62,668 nucleotides of DNA from Acidobacteriaceae bacterium (GTDB lineage: Bacteria > Acidobacteriota > Terriglobia > Terriglobales > Acidobacteriaceae). The notes under the pieces were generated by a model that was given only the letters and a program-made list of their open reading frames with translations, had not been told where the DNA came from and did no database searches. Numbering within the stretch: position 1 is the first letter of the stretch; the number at the start of each line of letters is the position of its first letter. A program made the translations under genes and the position numbers. Positions 53,842-62,476 of the stretch are shown piece after piece. Location of the stretch: NCBI GenBank assembly GCA_003140235.1, contig PLJN01000059.1, forward strand, positions 10,115-72,782, given 5' to 3'.

Positions 53842-54194
53842 CACGCCTCCTGGTCTCCCGGATTCAAGATCAGCCCCATGGCGCGGGCGAACGCGTCCCA
53901 TTTCGAATGTTCGCTGGCCAGGTGCTTCCGCCCCTGCGGAGTGAGGTGATAATATTTAGCCCGCTTCCCTTTGTCGGAAAGTTCCCACGAAGCCGCAATC
54001 CATCCCTTGGCTTCCAGCCGGTGGAGCGCCGGATACAACGAGCCGGTCTCAACCTGGAGCAGGTCTTCCGACGTTCGCTGAATGTGTTTGGCAATTGCGT
54101 GGCCGTGGGTTGGTCCGGTCAGCAGCGTCCGGAGGATCAGGACGTCCAGCGTCCCTTGCAGAAGCTCTACGCGCGGCGGTGATTTTCGGCTCAT
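53841..54194 (-). CDS. PadR-family transcriptional regulator
   Basis: The 117-residue regulator has the PadR winged helix: LLQGTLDVLILRTLLTGPTH, GHAIAKHIQ, VETGSLYPALHRLEAKGWIA and AKYYHLTPQGRKHLASE. It precedes the ADOP permease with one-base overlap. A strong inverted repeat immediately before the start is the likely binding site, implying autoregulation. PadR regulators of ADOP genes are a common acidobacterial arrangement (recollection). Confidence 0.94.
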   Translation of the reverse strand: MSRKSPPRVELLQGTLDVLILRTLLTGPTHGHAIAKHIQRTSEDLLQVETGSLYPALHRLEAKGWIAASWELSDKGKRAKYYHLTPQGRKHLASEHSKWDAFARAMGLILNPGDQEA

Positions 54195-54198
54195 TGTG

Positions 54199-54232
54199 TA
54201 GACACACTACCACATGTTGTGTAGCGTGTCTA
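54199..54232. promoter_or_regulatory. Probable PadR operator
   Basis: TAGACACACTAC (54199-54210) and GTAGCGTGTCTA (54221-54232) are inverted repeats with 11 of 12 positions matching and a 10-bp spacer. It lies 5-38 bp before the padR start codon, overlapping the expected promoter of the padR-ADOP operon. Confidence 0.7.
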
Positions 54233-54366
54233 CTAAAAAATGTGGAGGAAGCCTCGGGTGGAAGAACGGCCTTTTAAAAGCTGTGACGAGAAACGCAATC
54301 ACTTGGTTTTGGCTTTAGCCATGGTCCTCTGATCGTGTCGAACATAGACCAAAGCATATCCAAATG

Positions 54367-54478
54367 CACCGAGCGCCAGAGGCGCGACAAAAGGTTAGCC
54401 CAGGGTGGAGCCGCGACGGCGGCGTACCCTGGGAACCGTTATCCCAAAATTCCGAGCGCCATAGGCGCGACACAGGCT
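54367..54478. repeat. ~110-bp dispersed repeat, left copy
   Basis: The copy starts CACCGAGCGCCAGAGGCGCG and ends near CCATAGGCGCGACACAG. It contains short inverted pairs (AGCGCC...GGCGCG) and a GCCGC...GCGGC stem. It matches the reverse complement of 58772-58887, so the two copies face opposite directions around the TIR region. Confidence 0.7.
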
Positions 54479-54479
54479 C

Positions 54480-55522
54480 TTACGTAGGTGGCTCGCTCTT
54501 TTCGCCTTGCAGATCGCGCAGCAAACGCTGAAACGCCTTCTGATACGAGTCGTGGTCGTGCCAGCGCGTGAAGTCCCCCATATGACGCTTGCGGCGAATG
54601 TCTGCGGCCCACGCCTGGCTGGTCTGCATCACCGCGTCGTCAAGGCGAATGGGAAACAATACAACCCCGCCATCGGGTCTGCGTTCCCGTTCCAACGCTG
54701 CTTCCACTTCGCTCTCCACCCAGGTACTCGCCACGGATGTCTCCGAAAGCACCACCAGCAGTTTGTCATACCGGCGAATGGCATCATCAATGCGCTGACG
54801 GAATGGGTCGCCAATTTTCAGGTCCTCGGGCGCAAACCAGCAGCGCACTCCCTTGGCCTGCAGGTCAGCGTAGAGACGGTCGGCGAAGTCCTGGTCTTCG
54901 GTCGAATAACTGATGAAGCAGGAATAGAACTCGATGGGTGACATGGCCGCCACCAGCGACTTCATATTGACGATGAACGGCTCGGGAACGCCGGCGCCTC
55001 GCAAGAAGATCTCTGGGATGTTGCCTTGGGAGCGATAGACGGTATCGATTCCGATTAGGGAGGGGCCGTGATGCTTTATCGTTTCGATTCCCTTTACGGT
55101 GCTCAGGTCCACATTTCCGAAATTCGTGTAACCCACTGTCGCTTCACTGAAGTCTGCTTTACTGAGAGTTGCCTCGCTGAGATCCGCATCGCCGAGGTTT
55201 GCCCCGCGAAGGCTGGCCCCAATAAGAAATGCCCCATTGAAATGAGCCCCAATAAGATTCGCACTGAGATGCGCCCCTTGAAGGAACGCCCCCAGAAGTC
55301 GACTGATCTGAGATCCGCACCATTGAAGTTCGCCTCGCTAAGCGTTGCGCCATCGAAACTCGCCCCGCCGAGCTGCGCCCCCCTGAAGTCCGCCCGTACG
55401 AGATACACCCCTATGAGGCGCGCCCATGTGAGATCAGGAGCCACCTCGGGGCTTCTCGCGCGCCAGTTGTTCCAATCTGCGATGCCCTGCTTGAGTATTC
55501 TGAGATGCTCTTCGTTAGCCAT
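54480..55522 (-). pseudogene. Pentapeptide-repeat-TIR protein, frameshifted
   Basis: The first frame (55522 to about 55289) starts MANEEHLRILKQGIADWNNW and enters pentapeptide repeats (GASFDGATLSEANFNGADL). At the GGGGG run (plus strand CCCCC, 55289-55293) it loses register; the other frame continues pentapeptides (GAFLQGAHLSANLIGAHFNG, GANLGDADLSEATLSKADF) and then the TIR domain from about 54940 (FYSCFISYSTEDQDFADRLY, WFAPEDLKIGD, STWVESEVEAALE with the candidate NADase Glu). Adding one G gives an uninterrupted 347-codon protein, collinear with the intact neighbour. Sequencing error, decay or phase variation are all possible. Confidence 0.85.
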
Positions 55523-55541
55523 GCTGATAATCCTTCTCTCG

Positions 55542-56633
55542 CTAGGACAGGGTCGCGGTTCCCTTCTTCAAATCCCGCAGCAATTTGTCGAACTCCTTCT
55601 GATATTGGTCGTGGTCCTTCCACTGGGTGAAATCCGGGATGTAGTACTCGCGGATTTCGCGGGCTGAGTCCTTGCCGCGGTCGGCGTCGAAGCATTCCCA
55701 CTCCTCAAGTTCCTTGAAAGAAATATTCAGACGAATGGGAAACAGGACCCGTTTGCCCTCTTTGATCTCACGTTTGCGCGCTTTGGCGATCTCGGTCTTC
55801 ACCCACTCGCTGTTAATGCTGTCCGGTGAAAGGATCAACAGCAGGCGCTCATGCAGGCGAATGGCAGTATCGATCTGTTCGTGGAGCTTTTTACCTCCCT
55901 GGACGTTATGAGGCGCGAACCAGCAACGAACGCCCTTGGCCTGGAGGTCAGCGTACAACCGATCAGCGAATTCCTGGTTCTTGGTCGAATAGCTGATGAA
56001 GCAGGAGTAAAAGTCGAAGGCTGTTCCAACCAGCGAGCTCATGAACTCGATAAAGTTGTCGGGAACGCCAGCGCCACGCAGGAATTGGACTGGAATCTTG
56101 CCTCCGGAGCGATAGATCGTGCTAATGCTTATTTCCGAAGGGCCTTCGTGCCTAACTGCTTCAAGCCCCTGAACGCAACTTAAGTCAACATCTGCCAAAA
56201 TGGTACGGCTAAGGACGGCGCCGCTAATCTTTGCCCCGCGTAGAAATACTCGACTAAGGATAGTCCCAACGAGATTTGTCTGTATTAGGTTTGCCTCGTT
56301 AAGGGCCGTCTCGTTGAGGTACGCTGAATTGAGGACCGCCCCACCGAGATTTGCATGCATAAGGTTTGCCAGCCCGAGTGTCACCCTACTGAGGTTCGCC
56401 CTGCTGAGGTTTGCCCAGTTGAGATTCGTACAGATGAGATTCGCCTCGTTAAGGTCCGCATCGCCGAGATTCACTCCGCACAGATCCGTCCAAGCTAGGT
56501 TCGCCCCTCCTAAGCTCGCCCTTCCTAAGTCCGCCCGACTGAGATCCGGAAGCGTTTCGGGGTCTTCTCCTCGCCACTTATTCCAAGCCTCGACGCCCTG
56601 CTTGAGTATCTTGAGGTGCTCTTGGTTCGCCAT
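55542..56633 (-). CDS. Pentapeptide-repeat-TIR domain protein (intact)
   Basis: The 363-residue protein has a short N-terminal helix (HLKILKQGVEAWNKWR), pentapeptide repeats from about residue 30 to 150 (for example LSRADLGRASLGGANLAWTD), a linker (HEGPSEISISTIYRSGGKIP), and a C-terminal TIR domain from about 205 (FYSCFISYSTKNQEFADRLY; CWFAPHNVQGGKKL; SINSEWVKTEI with candidate catalytic Glu281). TIR domains in bacteria often cleave NAD+ or make signals in anti-phage systems. It lies 19 bp upstream of its frameshifted paralog, in the same direction; they are a tandem duplication. Confidence 0.9.
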   Translation of the reverse strand: MANQEHLKILKQGVEAWNKWRGEDPETLPDLSRADLGRASLGGANLAWTDLCGVNLGDADLNEANLICTNLNWANLSRANLSRVTLGLANLMHANLGGAVLNSAYLNETALNEANLIQTNLVGTILSRVFLRGAKISGAVLSRTILADVDLSCVQGLEAVRHEGPSEISISTIYRSGGKIPVQFLRGAGVPDNFIEFMSSLVGTAFDFYSCFISYSTKNQEFADRLYADLQAKGVRCWFAPHNVQGGKKLHEQIDTAIRLHERLLLILSPDSINSEWVKTEIAKARKREIKEGKRVLFPIRLNISFKELEEWECFDADRGKDSAREIREYYIPDFTQWKDHDQYQKEFDKLLRDLKKGTATLS

Positions 56634-56928
56634 GCCGGGTGGGTCCTTTCTTACTGAAACAAGCCATGATGCCGGAAGACGGGGAAAAAAGGAACAGCAA
56701 ATAGATTGGCTGATTTACAGTTTGTTTTCCGAATACGCTTGTATCAGGCTTGGAGCGCTTGGTTGTTGTACATTAAAAAGAGGCCTTCAGGAATGGGCAA
56801 GGCTATAACTGGATTGCTACTTTGCGGATTTTGGTCAAGGACTCACTATTGTTTGTGAGCGGCAACAGAAAAACACACGTTGTGATATCGACGATTTGAC
56901 GCAACATTTAACGAGAGGTGGGCTGCCG

Positions 56929-57309
56929 ATGAACAATGAAAAACAATGGGCATCGGCTTGGGCGCGGTTTCAGGCCTACCGCAAAAATTTACCCAGCTTT
57001 TTCGACGAAGAAAAGATCAAAGACTACCACTCACTTGTCCAAGACCTCGCAGTTGCATCTGGAGAATTTCTAAACGACTTCCGCATTCCGCCTGACAAGA
57101 TCAAGCCCAAGGTTATCAGTGTTCGTCCTAGGCCATACGGTGGCGATTCCGGAGATGTCCAATACAGCAGCACGAAGTATTGCGACACTGAATTCGCCAG
57201 ACAGCAAATCGAAGCGCTCTCGAGTTATCTCACCGATTGGGAGCGACGCCGAAACAGAACATCATGGAGCTGCTGGCCGATCCGTTCACGCTGGCCGGTC
57301 AGGCCATGA
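56929..57309 (+). CDS. Small hypothetical protein, C-terminus replaced
   Basis: About the first 100 residues (MNNEKQWASAWARFQAYRKN ... KIKPKVISVRPRPYGGDSGD ... TKYCDTEFARQQIEAL) look like a coherent protein of a family I have seen as a short hypothetical protein. From about 57240 the frame turns into Arg/Trp/Pro-rich read-through (RRRNRTSWSCWPIRSRWPVRP), because an unrelated gene tail occupies another frame there. It probably lost its own 3' end in a recombination. The ATG at 56929 has GAGAGGTGG upstream. No function known. Confidence 0.5.
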   Translation: MNNEKQWASAWARFQAYRKNLPSFFDEEKIKDYHSLVQDLAVASGEFLNDFRIPPDKIKPKVISVRPRPYGGDSGDVQYSSTKYCDTEFARQQIEALSSYLTDWERRRNRTSWSCWPIRSRWPVRP

Positions 57310-57392
57310 TCCGGCTGGTGTCGTTCGAGATGGCTGACACCAACCTGCGCTATGTCGCGGCGTTCAGCGTGATCAAGGACGCGCTGGCGTAA
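57264..57392 (+). pseudogene. Unidentified gene 3' fragment
   Basis: In a different frame from the preceding gene, MELLADPFTLAGQAMIRLVS then FEMADTNLRYVAAFSVIKDA and LA-stop read like a natural C-terminus (the open frame also extends about 9 codons upstream as LGATPKQNI). It is more G+C-rich than its surroundings. The origin is unknown; a phage or plasmid gene is possible. It ends 31 bp before the TIR-like gene. Confidence 0.4.
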
Positions 57393-57423
57393 GAGAGAAT
57401 TTTTGCAATTGAGAGGAAAAATC

Positions 57424-58722
57424 ATGGCCCCCAAAGACAAACCCCCGGTAAGCGTAAGAATCCTGGCTCATCCGGGAAACCCTGAACCAAAGAAGTCCGG
57501 TGTCCAGACTTCCTTAGGCGACAAGTTCCACGGTGAAATCGTGGAGTTGCCGGCGGATGAAGCCGAATTGCTGATCGGCCTGGGCCGCGCCGAGGAAGCC
57601 AAGTCGAATGAATCTGCCGTCGTTGCGGACAGCGAAAAGCAACGGTCCATAAAAGTTGTGACTCTAAGTGGCGAATGCTTCCAGCTTGTTTTTGAGCGGG
57701 AGGAGACCGCGCAAGAGCACAGCGGTGCGTATTATCTGTTTAAGCTTGATGATCTGGCAAAGAAAAGGGGTGAGCGCCTCGTAATGTTGTTCAGAGGCGG
57801 CCCGAAGACCGGCTATGATGAAAATTATGATTCGCGTCTTGACGTGGTCCTTTTAAACGTAATCCGACGTGCCCTTGATTCTGGGGCTTTTAGTTTCGAC
57901 GCACCCTTTGATGAAGCCAGATATAAGGAACTGCTCCTCAAGAAATCTGACTTCCAGCTGCAGCCACCAGCAAACGATGAACAAGCGCAGCAGTTCATCA
58001 TCAACCAAGCGTACTGGCTGGGATGCCGATTCAATGAGAATTTTCAACGCCACGTAGTGCGATTCGATCTCCCGCAGGATTTGGAATATTTGGGAGTCAC
58101 TGCTACGGATATAAGGCGTAACATTTGGCGATTTGCTCAGCAGGGTTTGCTCGACAAGACGAATGATGCTCCGGGAATAGGGCTACCCACGGACAAATTA
58201 GTTACGGAGTATGAATCAAGACGGAAAGCAGAATACGAGAGCGAGAAGGTAACGAGCGGAAACCTAAGCGGGGTACAAAGCATGAACTTACGTGCAGTAT
58301 TTGTCGTTCACGGCCACGATGAGGCGATGAAGCAATCTGTTGCGCGCTTTTTGGAGAAACTCGATCTGAAACCCATCATCTTGCACGAACAGGCAAACAA
58401 GGGACGCACCATTATCGAAAAATTTGAAGCTCACTCTAGTGAGGTCGGCTTTGCTGTCGTTCTTCTGTCACCTGATGACGTTGGCGGCCCGAAAGACGGA
58501 GAAATGAAGCCTAGAGCAAGGCAAAATGTCGTCTTGGAACTTGGGTATTTCATAGGCAAGCTGGGCCGGGGAAAGGTCTGTGCACTGCACACTGGCGATG
58601 TCGAATTGCCGTCAGATTTGCACGGAGTGCTGTGGTTATCTTACGAGGGTGATTGGCGGCTAAAACTTGCGAAGGAGATTAAGGAAGCAGATATTGATGT
58701 GGATCTGAATAAAGCGAATTGA
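57424..58722 (+). CDS. TIR-like nucleotide-binding protein (PF10137 type)
   Basis: The C-terminal domain (residues about 287-432) has VFVVHGHDEAMKQSVARFLE, LHEQANKGRTIIEKFEAH, AVVLLSPDDVGG and ARQNVVLELGYFIGKLGRGK, the pattern of predicted TIR-like nucleotide-binding proteins, which also occur as effectors in some CBASS systems. The N-terminal 280 residues include a middle winged-helix-like stretch (FDLPQDLEYLGVTATDIRRN) but the first 65 residues (SLGDKFHGEIVELPADEAELLIGLGRAEEA; residues about 33-62) look unrelated and may be a fused foreign N-terminus. A defence or signalling effector role is inferred. Confidence 0.84.
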   Translation: MAPKDKPPVSVRILAHPGNPEPKKSGVQTSLGDKFHGEIVELPADEAELLIGLGRAEEAKSNESAVVADSEKQRSIKVVTLSGECFQLVFEREETAQEHSGAYYLFKLDDLAKKRGERLVMLFRGGPKTGYDENYDSRLDVVLLNVIRRALDSGAFSFDAPFDEARYKELLLKKSDFQLQPPANDEQAQQFIINQAYWLGCRFNENFQRHVVRFDLPQDLEYLGVTATDIRRNIWRFAQQGLLDKTNDAPGIGLPTDKLVTEYESRRKAEYESEKVTSGNLSGVQSMNLRAVFVVHGHDEAMKQSVARFLEKLDLKPIILHEQANKGRTIIEKFEAHSSEVGFAVVLLSPDDVGGPKDGEMKPRARQNVVLELGYFIGKLGRGKVCALHTGDVELPSDLHGVLWLSYEGDWRLKLAKEIKEADIDVDLNKAN

Positions 58723-58771
58723 CAGGTCATCGCGGATGCCTCATCCCTGCTGTGGCCGCGCGGTGAAGACC

Positions 58772-58887
58772 AGCTCTGTGTCGCGCCTACGGCGCTCTGA
58801 AATCTTTTCCATTCCATACCCACGGTTACGCCGCTAGGAGCGGCTCCACCGTGGTCTAACCTGTGGTCGCGCCGATGGCGCTTGGTG
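58772..58887. repeat. ~110-bp dispersed repeat, right copy (inverted)
   Basis: The reverse complement starts CACCAAGCGCCATCGGCGCG and follows the left copy (54367-54478) through AGGTTAG, GGTGGAGCCGC, GCGGCGTA and GCGCGACACAG with scattered mismatches. It lies 49 bp past the TIR-like gene. Confidence 0.7.
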
Positions 58888-59127
58888 CATGGAGATGATT
58901 GCTCTTGTCTCCGTCCTTTAAAAACAGCGTTAGCAATCCACGGCACGCCGGGACAGGTTAGCACTTAGCAATTAGCCGGGCCCAAAACCAGGAAAACCGG
59001 GCGGCCAAGCGGATTGCGGGGAATATCTGTGACCCTCAGCATGCGCGGCATTTGGGGCACTTGCACCCTCGGCCTGCATTTTGCGGTATGATTCGCGGTT
59101 GGATATTTGATTCCTGGGAGCTGTTTT

Positions 59128-62100
59128 ATGAAAACACTGTTGAAACTGATGTCCATTTTAGTGGTTATGGCCTTTATGGCAACCTCAGCGCTTACCGCGC
59201 AAGAGCAAAAAACCGATGACACCAAGGGGAAAGACCCTTTGGAGAACATGAAGTTCCGCAACCTTGGTCCCGCTGTAGGCGGTGGACGCATCACGTCCGT
59301 GGTTGGAATTCCCAGCAAGCCCGGCATCTATTACGCCGGCGCGGCGGGCGGCGGTGTGTTCATGACACAAGACGGCGGACTATCCTGGAAAGCCATTTTT
59401 GAAAAAGAGTCGACTGCTTCCATAGGCGCGATTGCCTTGGCTCCTTCGAATCCCAACCTGGTTTGGGTGGGGACCGGGGAAAAGAATATTCGCAACGATG
59501 TGGTTACCGGCAAAGGCGTCTACTTCTCTCCCGACGCCGGCACCACATGGAAGTTTATGGGGCTGCGCGATGCGGGACAGATTTCGAACATCGTGATTGA
59601 TCCCCATGATCCCAATACGGTTTTTGTCGCTGTCCAGGGACACGCCTGGGGACCGAACGCCGACCGCGGCGTCTTCCGCACCACCGATGGCGGCGCCAGC
59701 TGGAAGAAAGTCCTGTTTGTGGACGAAGAGACCGGCGCAAGCTCACTGGTGATGGAGCCGGGCAATTCTCTGGTGCTGTTTGCCGGAATGTGGCGCATTC
59801 GCCGCTATCCGTGGGCGCTCGAAAGCGGCGGAACCACCGGCGGCATTTTCCGCTCCGTGGACGGCGGCAATACCTGGAAGAAACTTACTGAAGGCCTACC
59901 GGATGGCGCGACCGGGCGCATTGGCCTGGGCGCGGCACCGAGCAATCCGCGGCACATTTATGCGCTGGTGGAGAACAAGAAAGGCACGCTCTACGATACC
60001 ACCGACCTGGGCGACCACTGGAAGATGGTGAGCAACAATCACAATCTTGCGGCGCGTGGTTTTTACTTCAGTGAGTTGGTGGTTGCTCCCCGAGAAGAAA
60101 ATAAAATCTATTTTCTCTCGTTCAACATCATGGTCTCGGACGACGGTGGCAAGACGGCGCGCAACACTTCGGCGCGCGTCCACGTTGATCACCACGCGAT
60201 GTGGATTGATCCGGAAGATCCCAACCGGATCATCAACGGCAACGACGGCGGCGTCTACATCAGCGCGGACGCGGGCCGCACCTGGCGCTATCTCGACAAC
60301 CTGCCGATTGAGCAGTTCTACTCCGTTGCCCAGGACGATGAGAGCCCGTACAACCTGTGCGGCGGACTCCAGGACAACAATGGCTGGTGCGGACCTTCGA
60401 ACAGCCTGAGCCGCGGCGGCATTACCGGGTTTGACTGGTACACCGTGACCGGCGGCGACGGCGAATATGTTGTACCGGCGCGCGGCAAAGGCACGCACGT
60501 GATCTATACCGATTCGCAAAATGGGTCGATCCAGCGGCTGAATAATGAAACGGGGATGTCCAATTCGATTCGCCCGTATTTGCAGGGCGTGCAGTCGATG
60601 AAGCCGTCGGACCTGAAGTATCGTTTCAACTGGACTTCGCCGATCGGCGTTTCCGCGACCGATCCCAACGAGGTTTATCTCGGCGGCAACGTGCTGTTCA
60701 AGTCCACGGACGGCGGCGCGCATTGGGCGCCGATCAGTCCTGACCTCACCCGCAACGACAAAACCAAACAGCAAAGCAGCGGCGGTCCGATCTGGCTGGA
60801 CCTGAGCGGCGCAGAGACCGTCGGCGCGATTCTTTCTTTCTCGATTTCTCCGCTTGATCCCAAAACCATTTGGGCTGGCACCGACGATGGCGTGATTCAA
60901 GTCACACGTGACGGCGGCCAGCACTGGGACAACGTTACAACGAACATTCCAAACCTGCCGCAGTGGGGACGCTTGCAGCAAATTGAAGCTTCGCCCAGCG
61001 ACGTGAACTCGGCTTACGCGGCCGTGGATTTCCACGAAGTTGAAAACAACAAACCGTATGTTTTCAAAACCCACGACGGCGGCAAGACTTGGACGTCAAT
61101 TAATCAAGGGCTGCCACAAGACGACCCGGCGCGTGTGATTCGTGAGAATCCCAACCACAAGGGCTTTCTGGTGTTGGGCACCGACACCGGTTTGTTCTAC
61201 TCAAGCGACGACGGCGCTCATTGGACAGCGCTGAAGAACAACTTCCCAACCGCGCCGGTCTATGACATCAAGTTCATCAAGAAAACTCATGATCTGGTCG
61301 TAGCTACGCACGGCCGCGGCCTATTCGTGCTGGATGACATCACGGCGCTCGAAGAAGCGTTTGCCAAGAGCGACTTTCATTTGTTCCCCAACCCGCCGGC
61401 GGTCAACTGGCATGCGTGGAACAAGCACGGCTTCGCTTCCGGCGGATACGTTGCTCCTAACCCGCTGAGCGGCGCTGCCATTACTTATTACCTGCCTACC
61501 GAAATCAAAGAGAACGCGGACCGTCCGGGGCGCCGCCGCGCAGCCGGTGAGACAGCGGTGAAGATCACCGTTGCCGACAGCACCGGCCAGGTAATTCGCA
61601 CCATGTACGGGCCGACCAAGTTCGGCATCAACCGCGTGGCCTGGAACCTGCGCTATGACGGTCCCAAGCGGCTGAACTTCCTGCCGGCGCCCGAACGCGG
61701 CGACGAAGAGGAAGTTTTCTTTGATCCCAGCACCGGACCTACCGCCCTACCCGGCACATACAAAGTGTCCGTGACCGTGCAAGGGAAAACCGAAACGCAG
61801 ACGGTGGAAGTTCAGACTGATCCGCGCTTCAAATTTGAATCCGAAGCCATGCGCGCGCAGTTGAAGCTCGGTCTTGAGCTGCGGGACGAAGTGTCCGCCT
61901 TGCACACGGCGCTGAACCGGCTGAACAGCTTGCACAAACAAATCACTACCATGCAGGAAGTGCTGGGCGCAGAGGAAACTCCAGATGGCACCACCAATGC
62001 TTCCTACAAGCCGATCATGGAAGAAGCGCGCGCGCTGGACAAGAAAATCACCGCGCTGCAGGAACCGCTTTACAACGGTGAAATTCAACCCGGCAGCCAG

Positions 62101-62424
62101 GACGATATTCATTATCTCCAGCGTTTCCAAAATCGTCTGCAAGGTGCGATGCGCGGCGTGATGGGCGGGTTTGGCGAAGCGCCGAAAGAAATACAGATCG
62201 AAGAAGCCGTGGCTGTCCGCAAACAACTGGAAGACACACTGCAGAGAATCAACGCGTTTTTGAACACAGACGTAGTGGCTTTCAACAAGAAGGCCGCGGA
62301 GCGCGGGTCCGTGACGCTGTTTGCCGGAGAACCCATTCAGATCAAGCCGGAAGGCGCTGCGGGTGCAGCGTCAGGAAACATGGACCAGGACACTGAAGAC
62401 GAGGATGATCCAGAGCAACCGTAA
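59128..62424 (+). CDS. Secreted Asp-box/VPS10-like glycosidase-related protein
   Basis: The 1098-residue protein has a signal peptide (LLKLMSILVVMAFMATSALTAQ) and many BNR/Asp-box repeats: TQDGGLSWK, SPDAGTTWK, TTDGGASWK, SVDGGNTWK, STDGGAHWA, THDGGKTWT. These build beta-propellers as in sortilin/VPS10 and sialidase-like proteins. The C-terminal third has an immunoglobulin-like part (EIKENADRPGRRRAAGETAV) and a helical tail. No catalytic residues are assignable; related acidobacterial proteins are annotated only by domain. The ATG at 59128 follows GGGAGC. Confidence 0.88.
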   Translation: MKTLLKLMSILVVMAFMATSALTAQEQKTDDTKGKDPLENMKFRNLGPAVGGGRITSVVGIPSKPGIYYAGAAGGGVFMTQDGGLSWKAIFEKESTASIGAIALAPSNPNLVWVGTGEKNIRNDVVTGKGVYFSPDAGTTWKFMGLRDAGQISNIVIDPHDPNTVFVAVQGHAWGPNADRGVFRTTDGGASWKKVLFVDEETGASSLVMEPGNSLVLFAGMWRIRRYPWALESGGTTGGIFRSVDGGNTWKKLTEGLPDGATGRIGLGAAPSNPRHIYALVENKKGTLYDTTDLGDHWKMVSNNHNLAARGFYFSELVVAPREENKIYFLSFNIMVSDDGGKTARNTSARVHVDHHAMWIDPEDPNRIINGNDGGVYISADAGRTWRYLDNLPIEQFYSVAQDDESPYNLCGGLQDNNGWCGPSNSLSRGGITGFDWYTVTGGDGEYVVPARGKGTHVIYTDSQNGSIQRLNNETGMSNSIRPYLQGVQSMKPSDLKYRFNWTSPIGVSATDPNEVYLGGNVLFKSTDGGAHWAPISPDLTRNDKTKQQSSGGPIWLDLSGAETVGAILSFSISPLDPKTIWAGTDDGVIQVTRDGGQHWDNVTTNIPNLPQWGRLQQIEASPSDVNSAYAAVDFHEVENNKPYVFKTHDGGKTWTSINQGLPQDDPARVIRENPNHKGFLVLGTDTGLFYSSDDGAHWTALKNNFPTAPVYDIKFIKKTHDLVVATHGRGLFVLDDITALEEAFAKSDFHLFPNPPAVNWHAWNKHGFASGGYVAPNPLSGAAITYYLPTEIKENADRPGRRRAAGETAVKITVADSTGQVIRTMYGPTKFGINRVAWNLRYDGPKRLNFLPAPERGDEEEVFFDPSTGPTALPGTYKVSVTVQGKTETQTVEVQTDPRFKFESEAMRAQLKLGLELRDEVSALHTALNRLNSLHKQITTMQEVLGAEETPDGTTNASYKPIMEEARALDKKITALQEPLYNGEIQPGSQDDIHYLQRFQNRLQGAMRGVMGGFGEAPKEIQIEEAVAVRKQLEDTLQRINAFLNTDVVAFNKKAAERGSVTLFAGEPIQIKPEGAAGAASGNMDQDTEDEDDPEQP

Positions 62425-62476
62425 GTTTTGAATGAATTGTGTGGGGACCTCACGCCGAGGCCCTCACGCTTTTCGT

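Noticed and set aside
59896-61074. 392-codon minus-strand frame
   Set aside because: Antisense of the Asp-box protein; Arg/Val/Ala-rich shadow.
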